DNA of 64,000 nt from Psoroptes ovis (GCA_002943765.1 PQWQ01000001.1:4003501-4067500), one strand, 5' to 3'. Positions 35,820 to 47,718 are shown, numbered from the stretch's first letter. Numbers and translations are program-made. Notes: a model not told the origin generated them from the sequence alone.

Positions 35820-37690
35820 TAAAATTTCACTTAATGTTTTTGCCTCTTTTCAGAATTATTTTCAAACATTTTCAATGAATGATTTTTATCGAATCAATTG
35901 CTGAATCTGGTCATATGGCCGTCTTTAAATGATGACGAACATTGATGACTTATGAAATCCTGGTGAATAAATGACTCAATCATTAGATTCTTGAGCCTAA
36001 CTACGATATTGATGATATTGAAGCGTTTGGTTGAAACAATGTAGCTGATACGTTCTTGCAATTATTGATGATCAATTCTACTCAGGTAATTTCCATTGAA
36101 TTTAATCTTTGATTATTTTCAAAATTATCAGAACAGAGCTAGGTCCAGATCATCATTTGAAATTGAGGACATATTTTGAATTTGAGTGTTATCGATTCAC
36201 CGTAATCCTCTGATGCGACTTTTGATGTAAAGATGAACATTGTGAGTTATCGAAATTATTGATCGACTTTCTTTGACGTTCCTTTGATCCGAGCATTTCC
36301 ATTTGGCCATTTGACAATTGGGTTTTGACTTTCGCTTCGACAAGGCCATAAATTTCTTTGATTCTAAATGTTCATCTTTGCCTTCAATTGTTCAATCAAA
36401 AAATTTTGGTGATCGATTGCGATTCAAAGTTAAAATATTGGTTTCAATTCATTTGATGATCATATGGATCAAATCACTTGCTTATTCCTCATTATGATCG
36501 TGCAGCAAATTAATATGTTGAAAAGTGATCAATATTTTCTTATATCATTTCATATTTCCTGTACCAATTTGATTCGACTTTTAAATTATGGTGAATTGGT
36601 TCTAACTTGAGGTGAGTTACAATAATTATCTTCTAATCTCTCATTATAATTAGGTACATCAAATAGTAATGAATGGAAATCGGCCTACTGAAAGGTAATC
36701 AATATAATTGTCTTTGAATGCTGACTGATTCTTCCTTTCTTTTCGTTTTAGATTTCCTTGCTCAAACTAGTAATTTATGACAGATTAAATTAAACTTGAT
36801 CTAAATCTCATAAGCATAATGACTTTTGTTGGTAGTAAGTCGATTATGATTGTTGGATCAATTCATTTTCAATTTCTTTTTTTGATCAGGGCCATCGCAT
36901 CAATAATGGTCATATTTTGAATAAAAGTAATCAATTATATTGTCTTGGAATGTGAATTTATTCTTCTTTTCATTTCTATTAACTTATGGCAGATTGAATT
37001 CAACTTGATCTAAGTCTCATTGGCCCAATGATTTCTGTTCCTAGTAAGTTTATAAACTTAGTTTCAATTAGATCAATCCATTTTCAATTCCTTTCTCTTA
37101 TTAGGACCATTGCAACAATATGGCAATATTTTATAAAAAGGTAATCAACATTGTCGTCATTTAACAACGATTCTCATGCTTCATTTCTTTATTACAGACT
37201 TCTTCGATTCAACTGATTCATTCACATGGTCGATTAAAGGTAATTTTGAGATTGATTTCAATTCTAATTAATAATATCTTTGTCATTTTCAGAATTATAT
37301 CAAAACAATGTCCAGCCATCATCATCATTGAAAATTGAAGAAATTTTTTGAACTTGATTGTTGATTGATCATTGCGAGTCTTTGATTCAACTAATGAAGT
37401 TAAAATGAACATTGTGAATTTATCTGATCAAACCTTGACTTATCTTCGAACTGGCCACTTGTTGTTTGGGTTTCGACTTTCGCTTTGACTTGGCCACTGT
37501 TGACTTCTTCATCTGATCAATAACTCTTGATTCAAAATGTTCATTTTTCTTCGTCATTTGATCAAAGAATTAATAAGATCGATCAACACTTCGAGTCATG
37601 GCTATTTATTCAATTTTATTGATGATTGACTCATGGATGCTATCGACAAAAATCTTAAGGTAAATCACTTCTTCGAAATTATGATTCTCA
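35820..37690. repeat. degenerate repeat array with exon-like cassettes, non-coding
   Basis: Two repeat families are visible. A ~300 bp unit (ttttcaaaattatcagaaca... tttcgcttcgacaaggcca... aaatgttcat) occurs at about 36116-36440 and 37286-37600, with a partial copy near 35850. A ~220 bp unit (ggtaatcaatataattgtc... acttgatctaaatctcat... ggccatcgcatcaata) occurs at about 36695-36924 and 36925-37139, with a partial copy at 37140. Each short unit has AG/GT-bounded segments of 35-50 nt flanked by pyrimidine tracts, as in spliced exons, but stops occur in all frames of at least one segment. It could be a spliced non-coding RNA or a decayed tandem array. Not recognised. Confidence 0.5.
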
Positions 37691-38884
37691 TACTTTCTTT
37701 TTTGTAATTTAGATTCAATATCTCATTGATGGTCGATGAAATTGGTACAATCGCTGGATGCATCACTGTTCGATAAAACGAAGCACCTTATTTCGAAGAA
37801 GTCAATCTATAAATCACCAATTCCCGAAGTAAACGATAATAAGGATTGGGACATAGAAAATTTCAATTGGTGGCGGCTTATATTTTGCATCTGAGCCGGT
37901 TAGGATCATTAAAACAAGCGATCTGACATAACATCAGTTGTATGCCATCATTAATTATAATTTTTAATTTTTTTAATCAATTTTTTAATTAATTAAATAA
38001 AATTTTAATAAAATTTAATTAAATCTAATTAAATTATTATTCGTACATGACAAGTACTCCCTAAGCATCCAACATATACTTGTGAGGTATAAATTGGGCT
38101 AAAATATGGACTACTCATCCTCCTCATCTGAGAGCATTGTGAGAGAGAAAATGGGCGGAGGAGAAATGTGGCCTCGGCTTGTGACAGTTATAACTTTCAC
38201 AATACAAATTTTTTCCTACTATTTTCAGTACAAATCCAATTTCCCATTTTTTTGCGTGTGACAGACGAAAAAAAATGCAACCATTTCATACACTACAAGT
38301 ATCGTTTCCATCGTATAAACAACAATTTTGTGGTTTTTGAAAAAATGATCATTGAATTAATCATCAATTGGTGTGGCTGAGATGCCAACCATTTCTCTCT
38401 TTTGAATCAACAACCAATCAATCGATGCATGCATCCATGCACTAAGAAAAAACCTTGATGATTAAGCAATAAAAAAATGTAATCATCATCAACAACAAAA
38501 GAAGAACAGAACAAAAAGCTCAAATTTCTTTGGTAAGAATACACCAATAAACAAGATTTGATTCATAATTTCATAATTTATTTATGATGGTAATAATTAT
38601 TGATTGATTTTGATAGATGATGGTGTTGGTTGTGGAAATGTATTGTCGCTTTTGATAGTAATCATAGTCCTGTTTCATTTTGATTTCATTGTATTTTTAT
38701 TGTTTGTTTTGTTTTGTTTTTCAAATTCAAATCAAAAACGTCACCATTGACAACCATTGATCATCATATAACAGGATAAATCGTTGTATTTATTACTTTA
38801 ATATAATCATAATAATTTGTCTATGTAATGCTCAAAATTTACATTTTAAATTTAAAACGATTCAATCATTAATTCAATTGAATA
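37691..38884. other. intergenic, ARPC3 upstream
   Basis: No gene. It contains ttaatt-rich low complexity around 37960-38040 and ordinary AT-rich sequence after it. A 70-codon ORF at 38168 lacks any family features. The ARPC3 promoter should be in the right end. Confidence 0.45.
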
Positions 38885-39596
38885 ATGCCTTCAAATTATC
38901 ATTCATGTTGTCAATCAAAACAATCAATCGGTAATTTGGCGAAATTATCATTCCGTACTAAACATAATGGACCTATTAAAACATTGGATGTTGAACATTG
39001 TAAGTCGGTTTTAATGATTCTATGATTATTTGTCAAATTTATTTTTAAATTTGCTTACAGTACGTCGTGAAGAACCAAACGATCTGGATATAATTGATGA
39101 AACTATCTATTTTTTCAAATCAAATGTATTTTTCTCGAATTTTGAAATAACTGTAAGTATTTTGAATATTTCACTCAATGAAATGTTTGTTTGTAATTAT
39201 TATTACTTTCCATAGTGCGATTCTGATCGTAATCTAATCTATTTAACATTATTCATTCTGGAATGTTTAAAATTATTATCAAAATCAACTAATCGTCGAC
39301 AAGCTGAACAAGATTTGGTAATGTTATCACAACAAAAATTCGCCCTTCCAGGTGAACCGAAATTCCCGCTCAATAATATGTATGCAAAACCAAAAAATCA
39401 ACAAGAATCAGATGAAATGCGTGTATATTTACAACAAATGCGCCTAGAATGTTCATCAAGATTAATCGATTTGGTTTGGTCAAACGATAATAACAATCAA
39501 CAACAACAACAGCAGCAACAGCCTTCAAAATGGTGGATTTGTTTTGCAAAACGTAAATTTTTGAACATACAATTGAATGAAGTAAATACTTATTAA
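38885..39596 (+). CDS. Arpc3: ARP2/3 complex subunit 3 (p21-Arc)
   Basis: Three exons: 38885-38999, 39061-39152, 39216-39596, giving 195 residues (human 178). Part of the seven-subunit complex that nucleates branched actin filaments. Family features in order: MPSNYHS start, IGNLAKL, DIIDETIYFFKSNVFFSNFEI, CDSDRNLIYLTLFILECLKLL, the LPGEPKFPLNNMYAKPKN motif, MRVYLQQMRLE, and the PSKWWICFAKRKFLN end. A poly-Gln tract with Asn (about 10 residues) is inserted just before PSKWW, which explains the extra length. All introns are short GT-AG. Confidence 0.95.
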
Positions 39597-39624
39597 TTAC
39601 AAAATAATTAAAATAATTGAAAAT

Positions 39625-39640
39625 TTATTTTATTTCATCG
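39625..39640 (-). terminator. polyadenylation signals of the metallothionein-like gene
   Basis: On the minus strand the sequence reads GAAATAAAATAAA about 95-110 nt after the stop codon, giving overlapping AATAAA signals. This tail-to-tail region also follows the ARPC3 stop on the other strand. Confidence 0.45.
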
Positions 39641-39732
39641 TAAAAAAAATAAAATTATTGTAAAAATTATCAAAATCGATATACTGAATGGTTTTTGTAT
39701 TTCAGTGGGGATCCAAAGGTCCATTGGTCAGG

Positions 39733-39840
39733 TCATTTACAGCCTTTACAGCCACTGCAATTGCATTTTTCAGCGGTACAGCTGCAACCGCAATTACAAT
39801 CTTTGCATTGTAAACGGATTTTGTTGTTGAATTGTTGCAT
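39733..39840 (-). CDS. metallothionein-like Cys-rich peptide, 35 residues
   Basis: A short frame missed by length cutoffs. After a 10-residue leader it reads CKDCNCGCSCTAEKCNCSGC and ends KGCK-stop. It has nine Cys arranged as C-x2-C-x-C-x-C-x-C and C-x-C-x2-C-x2-C. The C-x-C and C-x2-C spacing, Lys/Ser/Gly between Cys and absence of aromatic residues in the Cys-rich part are metallothionein hallmarks. Nine Cys is the number that binds three divalent metals in one beta-type domain. A TATAAAA box (minus strand, about 39921-39931) lies about 85 nt upstream and AATAAA signals follow, so it looks like a complete single-exon gene. An upstream exon cannot be excluded. No obvious metal response element seen. 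Role inferred: binding of zinc, copper or cadmium. Confidence 0.78.
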   Translation of the reverse strand: MQQFNNKIRLQCKDCNCGCSCTAEKCNCSGCKGCK

Positions 39841-39920
39841 TTTTGAGTTGTGAATTTGAATCGGTATAACTGAAAAGTTGATTGAATTATTTGATGGAAA
39901 AATTCATTGAATTTCCAATC

Positions 39921-39931
39921 GTTTTTATATC
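39921..39931 (-). promoter_or_regulatory. TATA box of the metallothionein-like gene
   Basis: Reads GATATAAAAAC on the minus strand, 81-91 nt before the ATG at 39840, a normal distance for a short 5' UTR. Confidence 0.5.
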
Positions 39932-40603
39932 ATCTTTGACCAAGAAATGGGGCGTTTTTTCTATCCAAATAGTTATTTACTTCTGGATGTTTGTGTTTTC
40001 TTTTAAATTATTTAAAAATTGATTGACTGGTGAATCATGAGATTGATGACTTTGTTTTTTTCTTTGATATTTTGAAATAAAAAATTGCTAAAAAATCAAA
40101 ACTAGTCGAGCTTAGCAGACAAGTGGTGGCCAAATATTCGCATGGCCTTAATGAAGAATCATTTCATAAAATTATTTCCGATATTTGAGAGTCAGTTTTG
40201 ATTTTAAATCCTTTCCATTGACATATTCATCAAAATGATCATTGAAATTTTTGAAAATTAGAATCAATGACCACCAAAAAAACAAGGTTGACCACCTCTG
40301 TGAAATTATAATCACTCTTTAACTAAAAAAAACTTGCTCATACTTGTTGAATAAACATTCAATAATAAACATGATTGTTGAATTGATGATAAATGACAAA
40401 CATATGACATTTTTAGCAAAAAAATTTTTGTTACTAAGCATTTTTTTATAATCAATTCGTACCATTTTTGATTGAATCTAGGTTATCATCAACATCAACA
40501 AATCGAAATATTATGATTTTTTAAAAATTTGTTTATTCTGAATTTGTTAGCATGACTATATTTGTATCTGTGTGACTGAAAGATAAAATGAAATGAAAAA
40601 CAA
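39932..40603. other. intergenic
   Basis: AT-rich sequence between the metallothionein-like promoter and the 3' end of the MFSD12-like gene. No frame, repeat or RNA gene recognised. Confidence 0.45.
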
Positions 40604-42383
40604 TCATTTTTTAAAATTAACATTTGAAATCGTCAATAAACCGATCAATATTAATACAATGATTATAATAATAACATATGACATAATGTATTGATAATAA
40701 TAATTTATATTTTGTTCTTTTTCATTATGGTCATTTTCAATTATTTCATTGGCCATATTATAATTAAATTGTTCGATTAACATAATTAAAAAACTGACGG
40801 CAATTTTTTCGAAAAAACTAACCATACCATAAACGAATGATGCACATTTCTAAGAAAAAAAGTAATGCACTAAATATAGATTCAAAATGAAAAACTCTAA
40901 TTGAAGCTTACATGGTTAAATCCAATCATTTCAGCAACTAGACTGATTGATGAAATCTTTATGATTGTAATCGAAAGACCAATTTGTATTGCTATGATAT
41001 AAATTTGCCAATTTAAATAAGATTCATTTGATCGTGAACCGAAAATAATCCATATAGATGATGTTAGTGCTAATATTATACCTAAAGACATATGAATCTA
41101 TTGATTAAAAAAACCAATGAGAATAATTTTGTTTGAATAGAGTTTCATAGTCAATCAATTCACCTTATTACCAAAATGATTTTCAATGTAATTGGATAAA
41201 AATGACATAATCATTCCGCTTATATAAATCAATAATGGAATAAATGCAATCGATGTCTTGAAATGATAAAAATAATCTTTCATTAATGAGAAGAATTAAT
41301 TAAAATTAAATACCTTTTCCAAGTATAGTGTTTTCTGCAAATATAATGGTGTATATGCCATCGAAATATTCATGTATACCCTTGATAACATGTAAATAAA
41401 ACTCTTTGGAATAGAAATTTAATTTTTAGAATCGTCAATTGAGAAAAATATAGACTCGATTTACCACTCGATAGAAAATCGGATCTTTAAACCAATCCTT
41501 TTTACTGTACGAATCCATCGATCGCTTTGGTTGTTTGATTTGATCATTGATTATTCGATCATCCGTGATACGCGAAGCATTTGTCGAGGTCAATTTTTCA
41601 TGAATCGCGACCAAAAATACGCTGCAGTGAATGATACCGATGATGGTAATGAAAAATGAATTGTTCTTTGAATGATTGAAACAAGCAATTTTAAGAATTT
41701 AAGCAAAAAATGTACACTCATCATACGTACAGCGAACACATTGACATCACTAATGGACAAATGTGTAACATTAGTTCCAGATAGTGTGAACCAGAATAGG
41801 ATATAAACGATTAATGAGCTATAAATGCTGGCTGCTTGCCTATTGTTGAAAAAAAATCAAATCAATTGATGAATATAAATCAAATCAAAGATATTAACCT
41901 GGAAGACGTGAGCCAAATACGATCAGATGAATTAGATGATAATCGATTTATCAATGATAAATGTGTCAACTGTACAATTGTCCAACCAATTTGAGCGATA
42001 AAAATTGCAAAAATAGTGAGTGAAATCACCAATATTTTATATTCGGTTAAAATAAATTTTAATTCACTTATTTCATAGGGAAATGAAATGAATGATAATA
42101 ATGTACCGACAATGTAATTTGTTAAATATTGATTTTGAAAATATTTTCCCAAATAGGTACATTGTTTTTCATGATTTGTATTATCCAACATGATACCGAA
42201 AAAGATTGTTGCAAATGCATCGATAACTTGGCCAAAAACAATGAATAGATAGCCATGTTCTAAAAAATAAAATTTATAAAATAATAGACCATATGAAAAC
42301 CAAATCGATACACATAAATCATTGAAAATATGACCAAATGCAAAACCAATGCGTACTTGATAATCTAATGTACTTTTAATCAT
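40604..42383 (-). CDS. MFSD12: MFSD12-like major facilitator transporter
   Basis: Seven exons: 41899-42383, 41731-41839, 41465-41665, 41314-41403, 41164-41256, 40912-41097, 40604-40849, giving 469 residues (human MFSD12 about 480). Twelve hydrophobic segments can be counted. The opening RIGFAFGHIFNDLCVSIWFSY, with a HxxND motif, matches the MFSD12/GPH-type family. The segment KDWFKDPIFYRVSFIYMLSR aligns with the start of the C-terminal half, and FVYGMVSFFEKIA with the FVYG-x-x-SF-x-x-K motif of the penultimate region. MFSD12 imports cysteine into lysosomes and melanosomes in vertebrates; substrate in this animal is inferred only. The N-glycosylation site Asn-Val-Thr is in a loop. Every intron is 50-65 bp GT-AG. 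Confidence 0.8.
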
Positions 42384-42549
42384 ATTTTATTAGGGCGAAA
42401 ATAATTTTCAATTGTTTGTGCTTGATCAAAACAACAACAAAATACGATTCAGAAATGAAAAATTCTCCGATATAAATATTTGGAAATTTCAAAATTCGAT
42501 TTATTGAATTTAATTTGAAATCACAGAATTTTAATCCATCTATGATTGA

Positions 42550-42984
42550 TTAGCCATCGCTTTTCGGTAAAATATCTTCGAAAATTTTTCCATTCCATGC
42601 AACATTTTTTGATTGTAAATCAAAATAATTAATAAATATACGTTTGGATGAAATTTTCAATTCATTTTCTATGAATTGAAATATTTGCGAACAAGATTTA
42701 CGATTTTCATCTGCTGATTGATTACCGATTGATTGAATTGTTATCAATGCACATGGTTCATCTGTACCACCGAACGTAATCAATTGATCGGGTTTGACCG
42801 AAATCTGGAAATTAGAAATTAGATATTTTTAGAATTTTCTCTTTTCATCATTCAATGCAAAGCAAACCAATGTCAATGATGATGGTTTATTTTGTATGGT
42901 TGCTAATAGATTGGTTAAATTTAAATTGAAATTTTTTGGCATTTGATTTGAAGAAATATTCGTACATATTTCAAGTTGTGGCAT
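42550..42984 (-). CDS. Mif: macrophage migration inhibitory factor (MIF) homologue, tautomerase superfamily
   Basis: Two exons, 42868-42984 and 42550-42804, giving 123 codons (human 115). The ATG is followed directly by Pro (MPQLEICTN), which becomes the catalytic N-terminal Pro1 after Met removal, and this fixes the start. The Lys32 equivalent is in IQNKPSS. FGGTDEPCALITIQSIG matches the conserved core, and RIFINYFD and NVAWNGKIFE the trimer-forming end. The redox CxxC motif of human MIF (CALC) is CALI here, so the thiol-oxidoreductase activity should be absent. The donor is GTTTGC, a weak site, and the ORF reads on into the intron for a few codons. In ticks and mites MIF homologues are secreted and can act on host macrophages; that is family knowledge. 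Confidence 0.9.
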
Positions 42985-43191
42985 AATTGCTTTGATTTTA
43001 TTTTGAAAATATTTAAAACATAAATACAAAATGATCATAATAATAACAAAAAACTCACATACGTGCTGCCATTTATTGATTAATTAATCAAAAGAAATCA
43101 ATGTGATCACAATTGAAATGTGTTTTTTTTTCTTTAAAATAAAGTGAATAAAAAAAATTATCAAATTTGATAATATTAAACACGTTGCTCA

Positions 43192-44848
43192 TCATTTCGA
43201 TAGAAATTCTTCGAAATCAGATATGAATTTCCCCAATTTCATTTGAAAAATCAGATTATCATTTTGTTTATGAAAAATTTCAATACATTTTTCAAATATA
43301 AATGAATAGATTGAATGTTTCAATTTGATGATTGTCGTAATTTTTTTCGATTTAATGTCAGCCGTTATCAAGTCTAAATGTTGTCTCAAAGATTTTGCTT
43401 TGAACAGCGTTTGTTTTTCGATCCACTCGATTGTATTAAGCAAAGTTTTTTCATCGGCTTCAATTACAGATTGTTTTTTACTTGCCGAACGTGTGGTCAT
43501 GTTGAATTTAATGATTGATTTTGATGGTGTTTTCTTTATTTCATTTGTTGGTTGACTTTTTGCTTTTGTTGATGATGAATTATTGTCTTTCATGATAAGT
43601 CGTGTTGCTTTGAAGAAGCTGTTGCTTCCATCAATATTCGCTTTGGTATGGTCATCAAAATTTTCATTTTGTATCGATTGTTGACGACTCAATGAACGTG
43701 TCATTCTTCTGGTTGGTACGCAAGTTGTTTTCGGTTGTTTGGGCTTATTTAGTTCATCATTATTTATCAGCTTTTGTTCATTATTTTCATTAGTGATGGA
43801 TGCTTTTTCAACTACTGATTGATTCAAATCATTCTCAATGACAGAACGGATTTGCTTTTGATTTTGATCAGATTCGATTGTCTTGTCCGTGGATGACTCA
43901 ACTTTAGGGTCATCTTGAACAAATTCCAAAGCATTTGCTTTTTGCTCATCATTCGATTCGCTCAGTTTGTTATCGAAAGGCGCTTTTACAACCTCATTTT
44001 CAATAGGTTGAACTTCAGTATCTTTATTTGATTCAAATTCATCATTTTCAACATCATTATTTTCAATTGAAGCCACAAAATGATCTTTTTTCCCACAATC
44101 GATGACTTTTTCATTTTGTTTAGATTGAATATTGCTACTTTCGACCGAATCACCATTTTCGAAGTTATTTTCGAGTGTGAATTTAGCCGTATCATTCGAT
44201 TTCGAGTCATCATTTTCAGCTGATGCAATAAGTTCAACTTCTAATGTTTCCTCAGGCGCAGAGCTCTTCAAATGATTATTGACATCATCATTATTTTCAT
44301 TATCAATAATATTCACATCATGATCAACTGTGTCGATGTTTTCGTTCGATTCTTTATTAGAATTGATTGTTTCTGATACCTGATTATTAGTTTGTGCTCC
44401 TGTATGTTTCTTACTTGATTTAATTTTTTTGATTTCATAAAAATTTCTTTCCAATGATTCTAATAATTGATTTAATCGTTTTTCTTGCAAGATTCGAACA
44501 AACTTATCTATGTTGGAATCATTTTCATAACTAAAATCGAAATGAAATAAAATGTCATTAAAAAAATTAAAATCAAAATTCGTCTAAGATTTACCTTCCA
44601 TATTCCGATTGTATTTCTTTGAAAATTTTAACTCTATTTTCAACATTGAAATAATAGGATGGGCGATTTCGATTTGTTTGTATTAACGTTTGCATTAAAT
44701 CGGGATTATCACTAAAAAAAATTGAATTAGAAATTAAAGTTCAACTAATATTGCAACAAATATGCACTTACATATAATCTATACCATATTTTTGTAATGA
44801 TGAACAAAGTATCAATTTTTCACGATCATTCCATTCAATTGTTTCCAT
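43192..44848 (-). CDS. acidic low-complexity nuclear protein with BRD8-like N terminus
   Basis: Three exons: 44772-44848, 44595-44711, 43192-44530, giving 510 residues. The N terminus METIEWNDREKLILCSSLQK resembles the W-x-x-REKL-x-L-x-S-S opening of BRD8 (NuA4/TIP60 subunit) and is followed by a helical stretch VENRVKIFKEIQSEYG and ILQEKRLNQLLESLERNF. Then comes about 270 residues of Asp/Glu/Asn/Ser/Lys low complexity, a TRRMTRSLSRQQS basic stretch, and a C-terminal helical region starting LLNTIEWIEKQTLFKA that has bromodomain-like length but no clear bromodomain Asn. A BRD8 orthologue is my best guess. A MIF-type neighbour 3' shares its strand without obvious link. Confidence 0.55.
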
Positions 44849-45047
44849 AATTAATTGTGGTTAATTTGAAATTCAATTTCAAACGCTACCCAAGTAAATT
44901 CAATTAAGTAAAAGGAAATTGTTTTGCGAAAAAAGAAAAATTTTAACGAAATTCCAAGAAAGTCTATTTAAACTGCATTATTTAAATACCATAGATGAAA
45001 TAGTTGAAATACAAATTTTTCAAATTTTTTTTTTGAAATTGAAAAAA

Positions 45048-45707
45048 ATGAAATCAATTTCATTCAATCATTTGTGCTTTTCATTCATATTTTATCTATT
45101 GATCATGATTAATTGTTTTTCAAGCTTTCCATATCCTCAACATGATTCTTCAATGATTGATCAAGTGAGTAATAGGCGTATGCAAAAGCTCAAAAATCAT
45201 CGTTCAAATGAATATTATCATCATCATCATCATCATGACAATGAAAATGATTTAAATGATGAGGTATTAGATCATCCCAAATTATCGAGCCGATCGAAAA
45301 GAAAAATTAATTCAAAATCAAATAATAATGAACAAGAACAATCGACATTCGCAATGAATCCAATATCGTTGCCATCATTGTTAATATTGTTTGGCATAAT
45401 TGGTCTTTGCATTTCAATAATTTACATTGAAAAACATTTAAATTTAATAGAGAATTTATTCGATTATTTAGAATTAGATTATGATTCATCCATGATTGAT
45501 TCAAAATTTAATATTAAAAATTCAAACAAGGTTAATGTTGATCGTCGTAATCGGCGATTATCGAAATTGCGGAAAAGAAAACATAAATCAAGAGGAAAAA
45601 GTTCAAAAATTAAGAAAAAACATCGTCGGTATTATGAAATAGAAGATTCCGATGATAATAACGAAGATGATGTTATTACACAAATCAACACAAAAATGAA
45701 TTCATAA
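45048..45707 (+). CDS. putative type I membrane protein, unrecognised
   Basis: I start at the ATG at 45048 because it opens a clear signal peptide (HLCFSFIFYLLIMINCFS); the frame is open upstream to 44919. The 219 residues have a His-rich run (six His near residue 58), a second hydrophobic helix (LPSLLILFGIIGLCISIIYI) that is a likely membrane span, then a very basic stretch (RRLSKLRKRKHKSRGKSSK) and an acidic end. No domain family is recognised. The single exon is tail-to-tail with Hsp70, 47 bp from its stop codon. Confidence 0.55.
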   Translation: MKSISFNHLCFSFIFYLLIMINCFSSFPYPQHDSSMIDQVSNRRMQKLKNHRSNEYYHHHHHHDNENDLNDEVLDHPKLSSRSKRKINSKSNNNEQEQSTFAMNPISLPSLLILFGIIGLCISIIYIEKHLNLIENLFDYLELDYDSSMIDSKFNIKNSNKVNVDRRNRRLSKLRKRKHKSRGKSSKIKKKHRRYYEIEDSDDNNEDDVITQINTKMNS

Positions 45708-45754
45708 ATTTAAAATTCTTATTTCGAATATTAAATTTTTGATTTAAGTTCATT

Positions 45755-47718
45755 TCAATCAACTTCTTCAATTTTTGGTCCATCATCACCATTCGATGTG
45801 CCATTTGTTTGATGCAATTTCATCATAATTGGTCGGCAAACATTATCCAATTCTTTATAACGATATTCATATTCATCTTTACTCGCCAATTGATTAGCAT
45901 CTAGCCATGAAATTGTATTGTTGATTTTATCAAGAATTCTATCTTGATCCGTTGAAGAAATTTTTGATCTTATTTTATCATCATTTTCAATCATATTACG
46001 CATCTGGTAAGCATATGATTCTAATTTATTTTTAGATTGAACACATTCACGTTGCCGATCGTCTTCTTCTTTATAATTCTCTGCATCTTTTATCATCTTT
46101 TCGATTTCTGATTTCGATAATCTACCTTTATCATTTGTAATCGTAATATTATTACGTTTACCAGTACTTTTATCTTGCGCCGAAACATGAAGTATACCGT
46201 TGGCATCAATATCGAATTGAACTTCAATTTGTGGTACTCCTCGTGGTGCTAATGGTATACCATTCAAATCAAATCTGCCTAAAAGATTATTATTTTTTGT
46301 CATCGTTCGTTCACCTTCGTATACTTGTATAGTGACAGCTGATTGATTATCAGAATATGTGGTAAATGTTTGCTGTTGTTTAGCTGGTATTGTTGTATTA
46401 CGTTTAATTAATGTTGACATTACGCCACCGGCTGTTTCAATGCCTAAAGATAATGGTGTCACATCTAACAATAATAAATCTTTGACAGTTTCAGATTTAT
46501 CACCACTTAAAATTGCAGCCTGTACAGCGGCACCATATGCTACAGCTTCATCCGGATTAATTGATTTATTCAATTCTCTACCATTGAAAAATTCTGATAA
46601 TAATTTCTGTATTTTAGGTATACGCGTTGAACCTCCGACTAGAACAATTTCATCGATTTGATGTTTATCTAATTTTGCATCTTTCAATGCTTTTTCAACC
46701 GGTTCAAGTGTTGAACGAAATAGATCGTTACATAATTCTTCGAAACGTGCACGTGATATATTTGAATGAAAATCAATACCATCAAATAATGAATCAATTT
46801 CTACAGTCGTTTGTGTTGAACTTGATAGAGTACGTTTTGCACGTTCACATGCACTACGCAATCGACGTAGCGAACGTTTATTCGTGGACAAATCTTTTGA
46901 ATGCTTACGTTTAAATTCTTGAATGAAATGATTTACCAAGCGGCTATCGAAATCTTCTCCTCCTAAATGTGTGTCACCAGCAGTTGATTTCACCTAAATA
47001 GCAAAAACAAGAATAGATTAGAAATAATTTTTTTTATTCAAATTGCTTTAAATACCTCAAAGATACCGCCATCAATCACTAAAATTGAAACATCAAATGT
47101 ACCACCACCAAGATCGAATATCAATACATTTTTCTCACGTTTATCATTGTATTGTTTTTTATCTAAACCGTAAGCGATTGCAGCTGCTGTTGGCTCATTT
47201 ATGATACGCAAAACATTTAAACCGGCTATAGCACCAGCATCTTTAGTTGCTTGCCTTTGTGAATCATTGAAATAAGCTGGTACAGTGATGACAGCATCAG
47301 TGACAGATGTTCCAAGAAAACTTTCAGCAATTTCTTTCATTTTGATCAATATCATTGATGATATTTCTTCTGGGAAAAATCTTTTTGTTTCACCTTTATA
47401 TTCAACTTGAATTTTTGGCTTTCCATTTTCATTAATCACTTTGAATGGCCATTGTTTTATATCAAATTGAACAGATTGATCATCAAATCGTCGTCCAATT
47501 AAGCGTTTAGCATCGAAAACGGTGTTGGTTGGATTCAATGCACATTGATTTTTTGCTGCATCGCCGATCAATCTTTCGCTATCGGTAAATGCAACATATG
47601 ATGGGGTCGTCCGATTACCTTGATCATTGGCAATAATTTCAACTTTGCCATGTTGAAAAATACCAACACACGAATATGTCGTGCCAAGATCGATACCGAT
47701 TGCTTTTTTAGGTGCCAT
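45755..47718 (-). CDS. cytosolic heat shock protein 70 (Hsp70/Hsc70)
   Basis: Two exons (47056-47718 and 45755-46993) joined at GGIFEV-KSTAGDTHLG, giving 633 residues. ATP-dependent chaperone. Signatures: GIDLGTTYSCVG at the start, the IFDLGGGTFDVSIL phosphate loop, VLVGGSTRIPKIQKLL, the RRFDDQSVQ region, and substrate-binding NTTIPAKQQQTFTTYSDNQ. It ends in EEVD, the cytosolic/nuclear co-chaperone docking motif, and has no signal or KDEL. One intron makes it more like a constitutive Hsc70 than the intronless heat-inducible type, but no clear trimer of heat shock elements was seen upstream, so inducibility is open. A TATTAAATA motif on the minus strand lies near 47786-47794. Confidence 0.97.
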
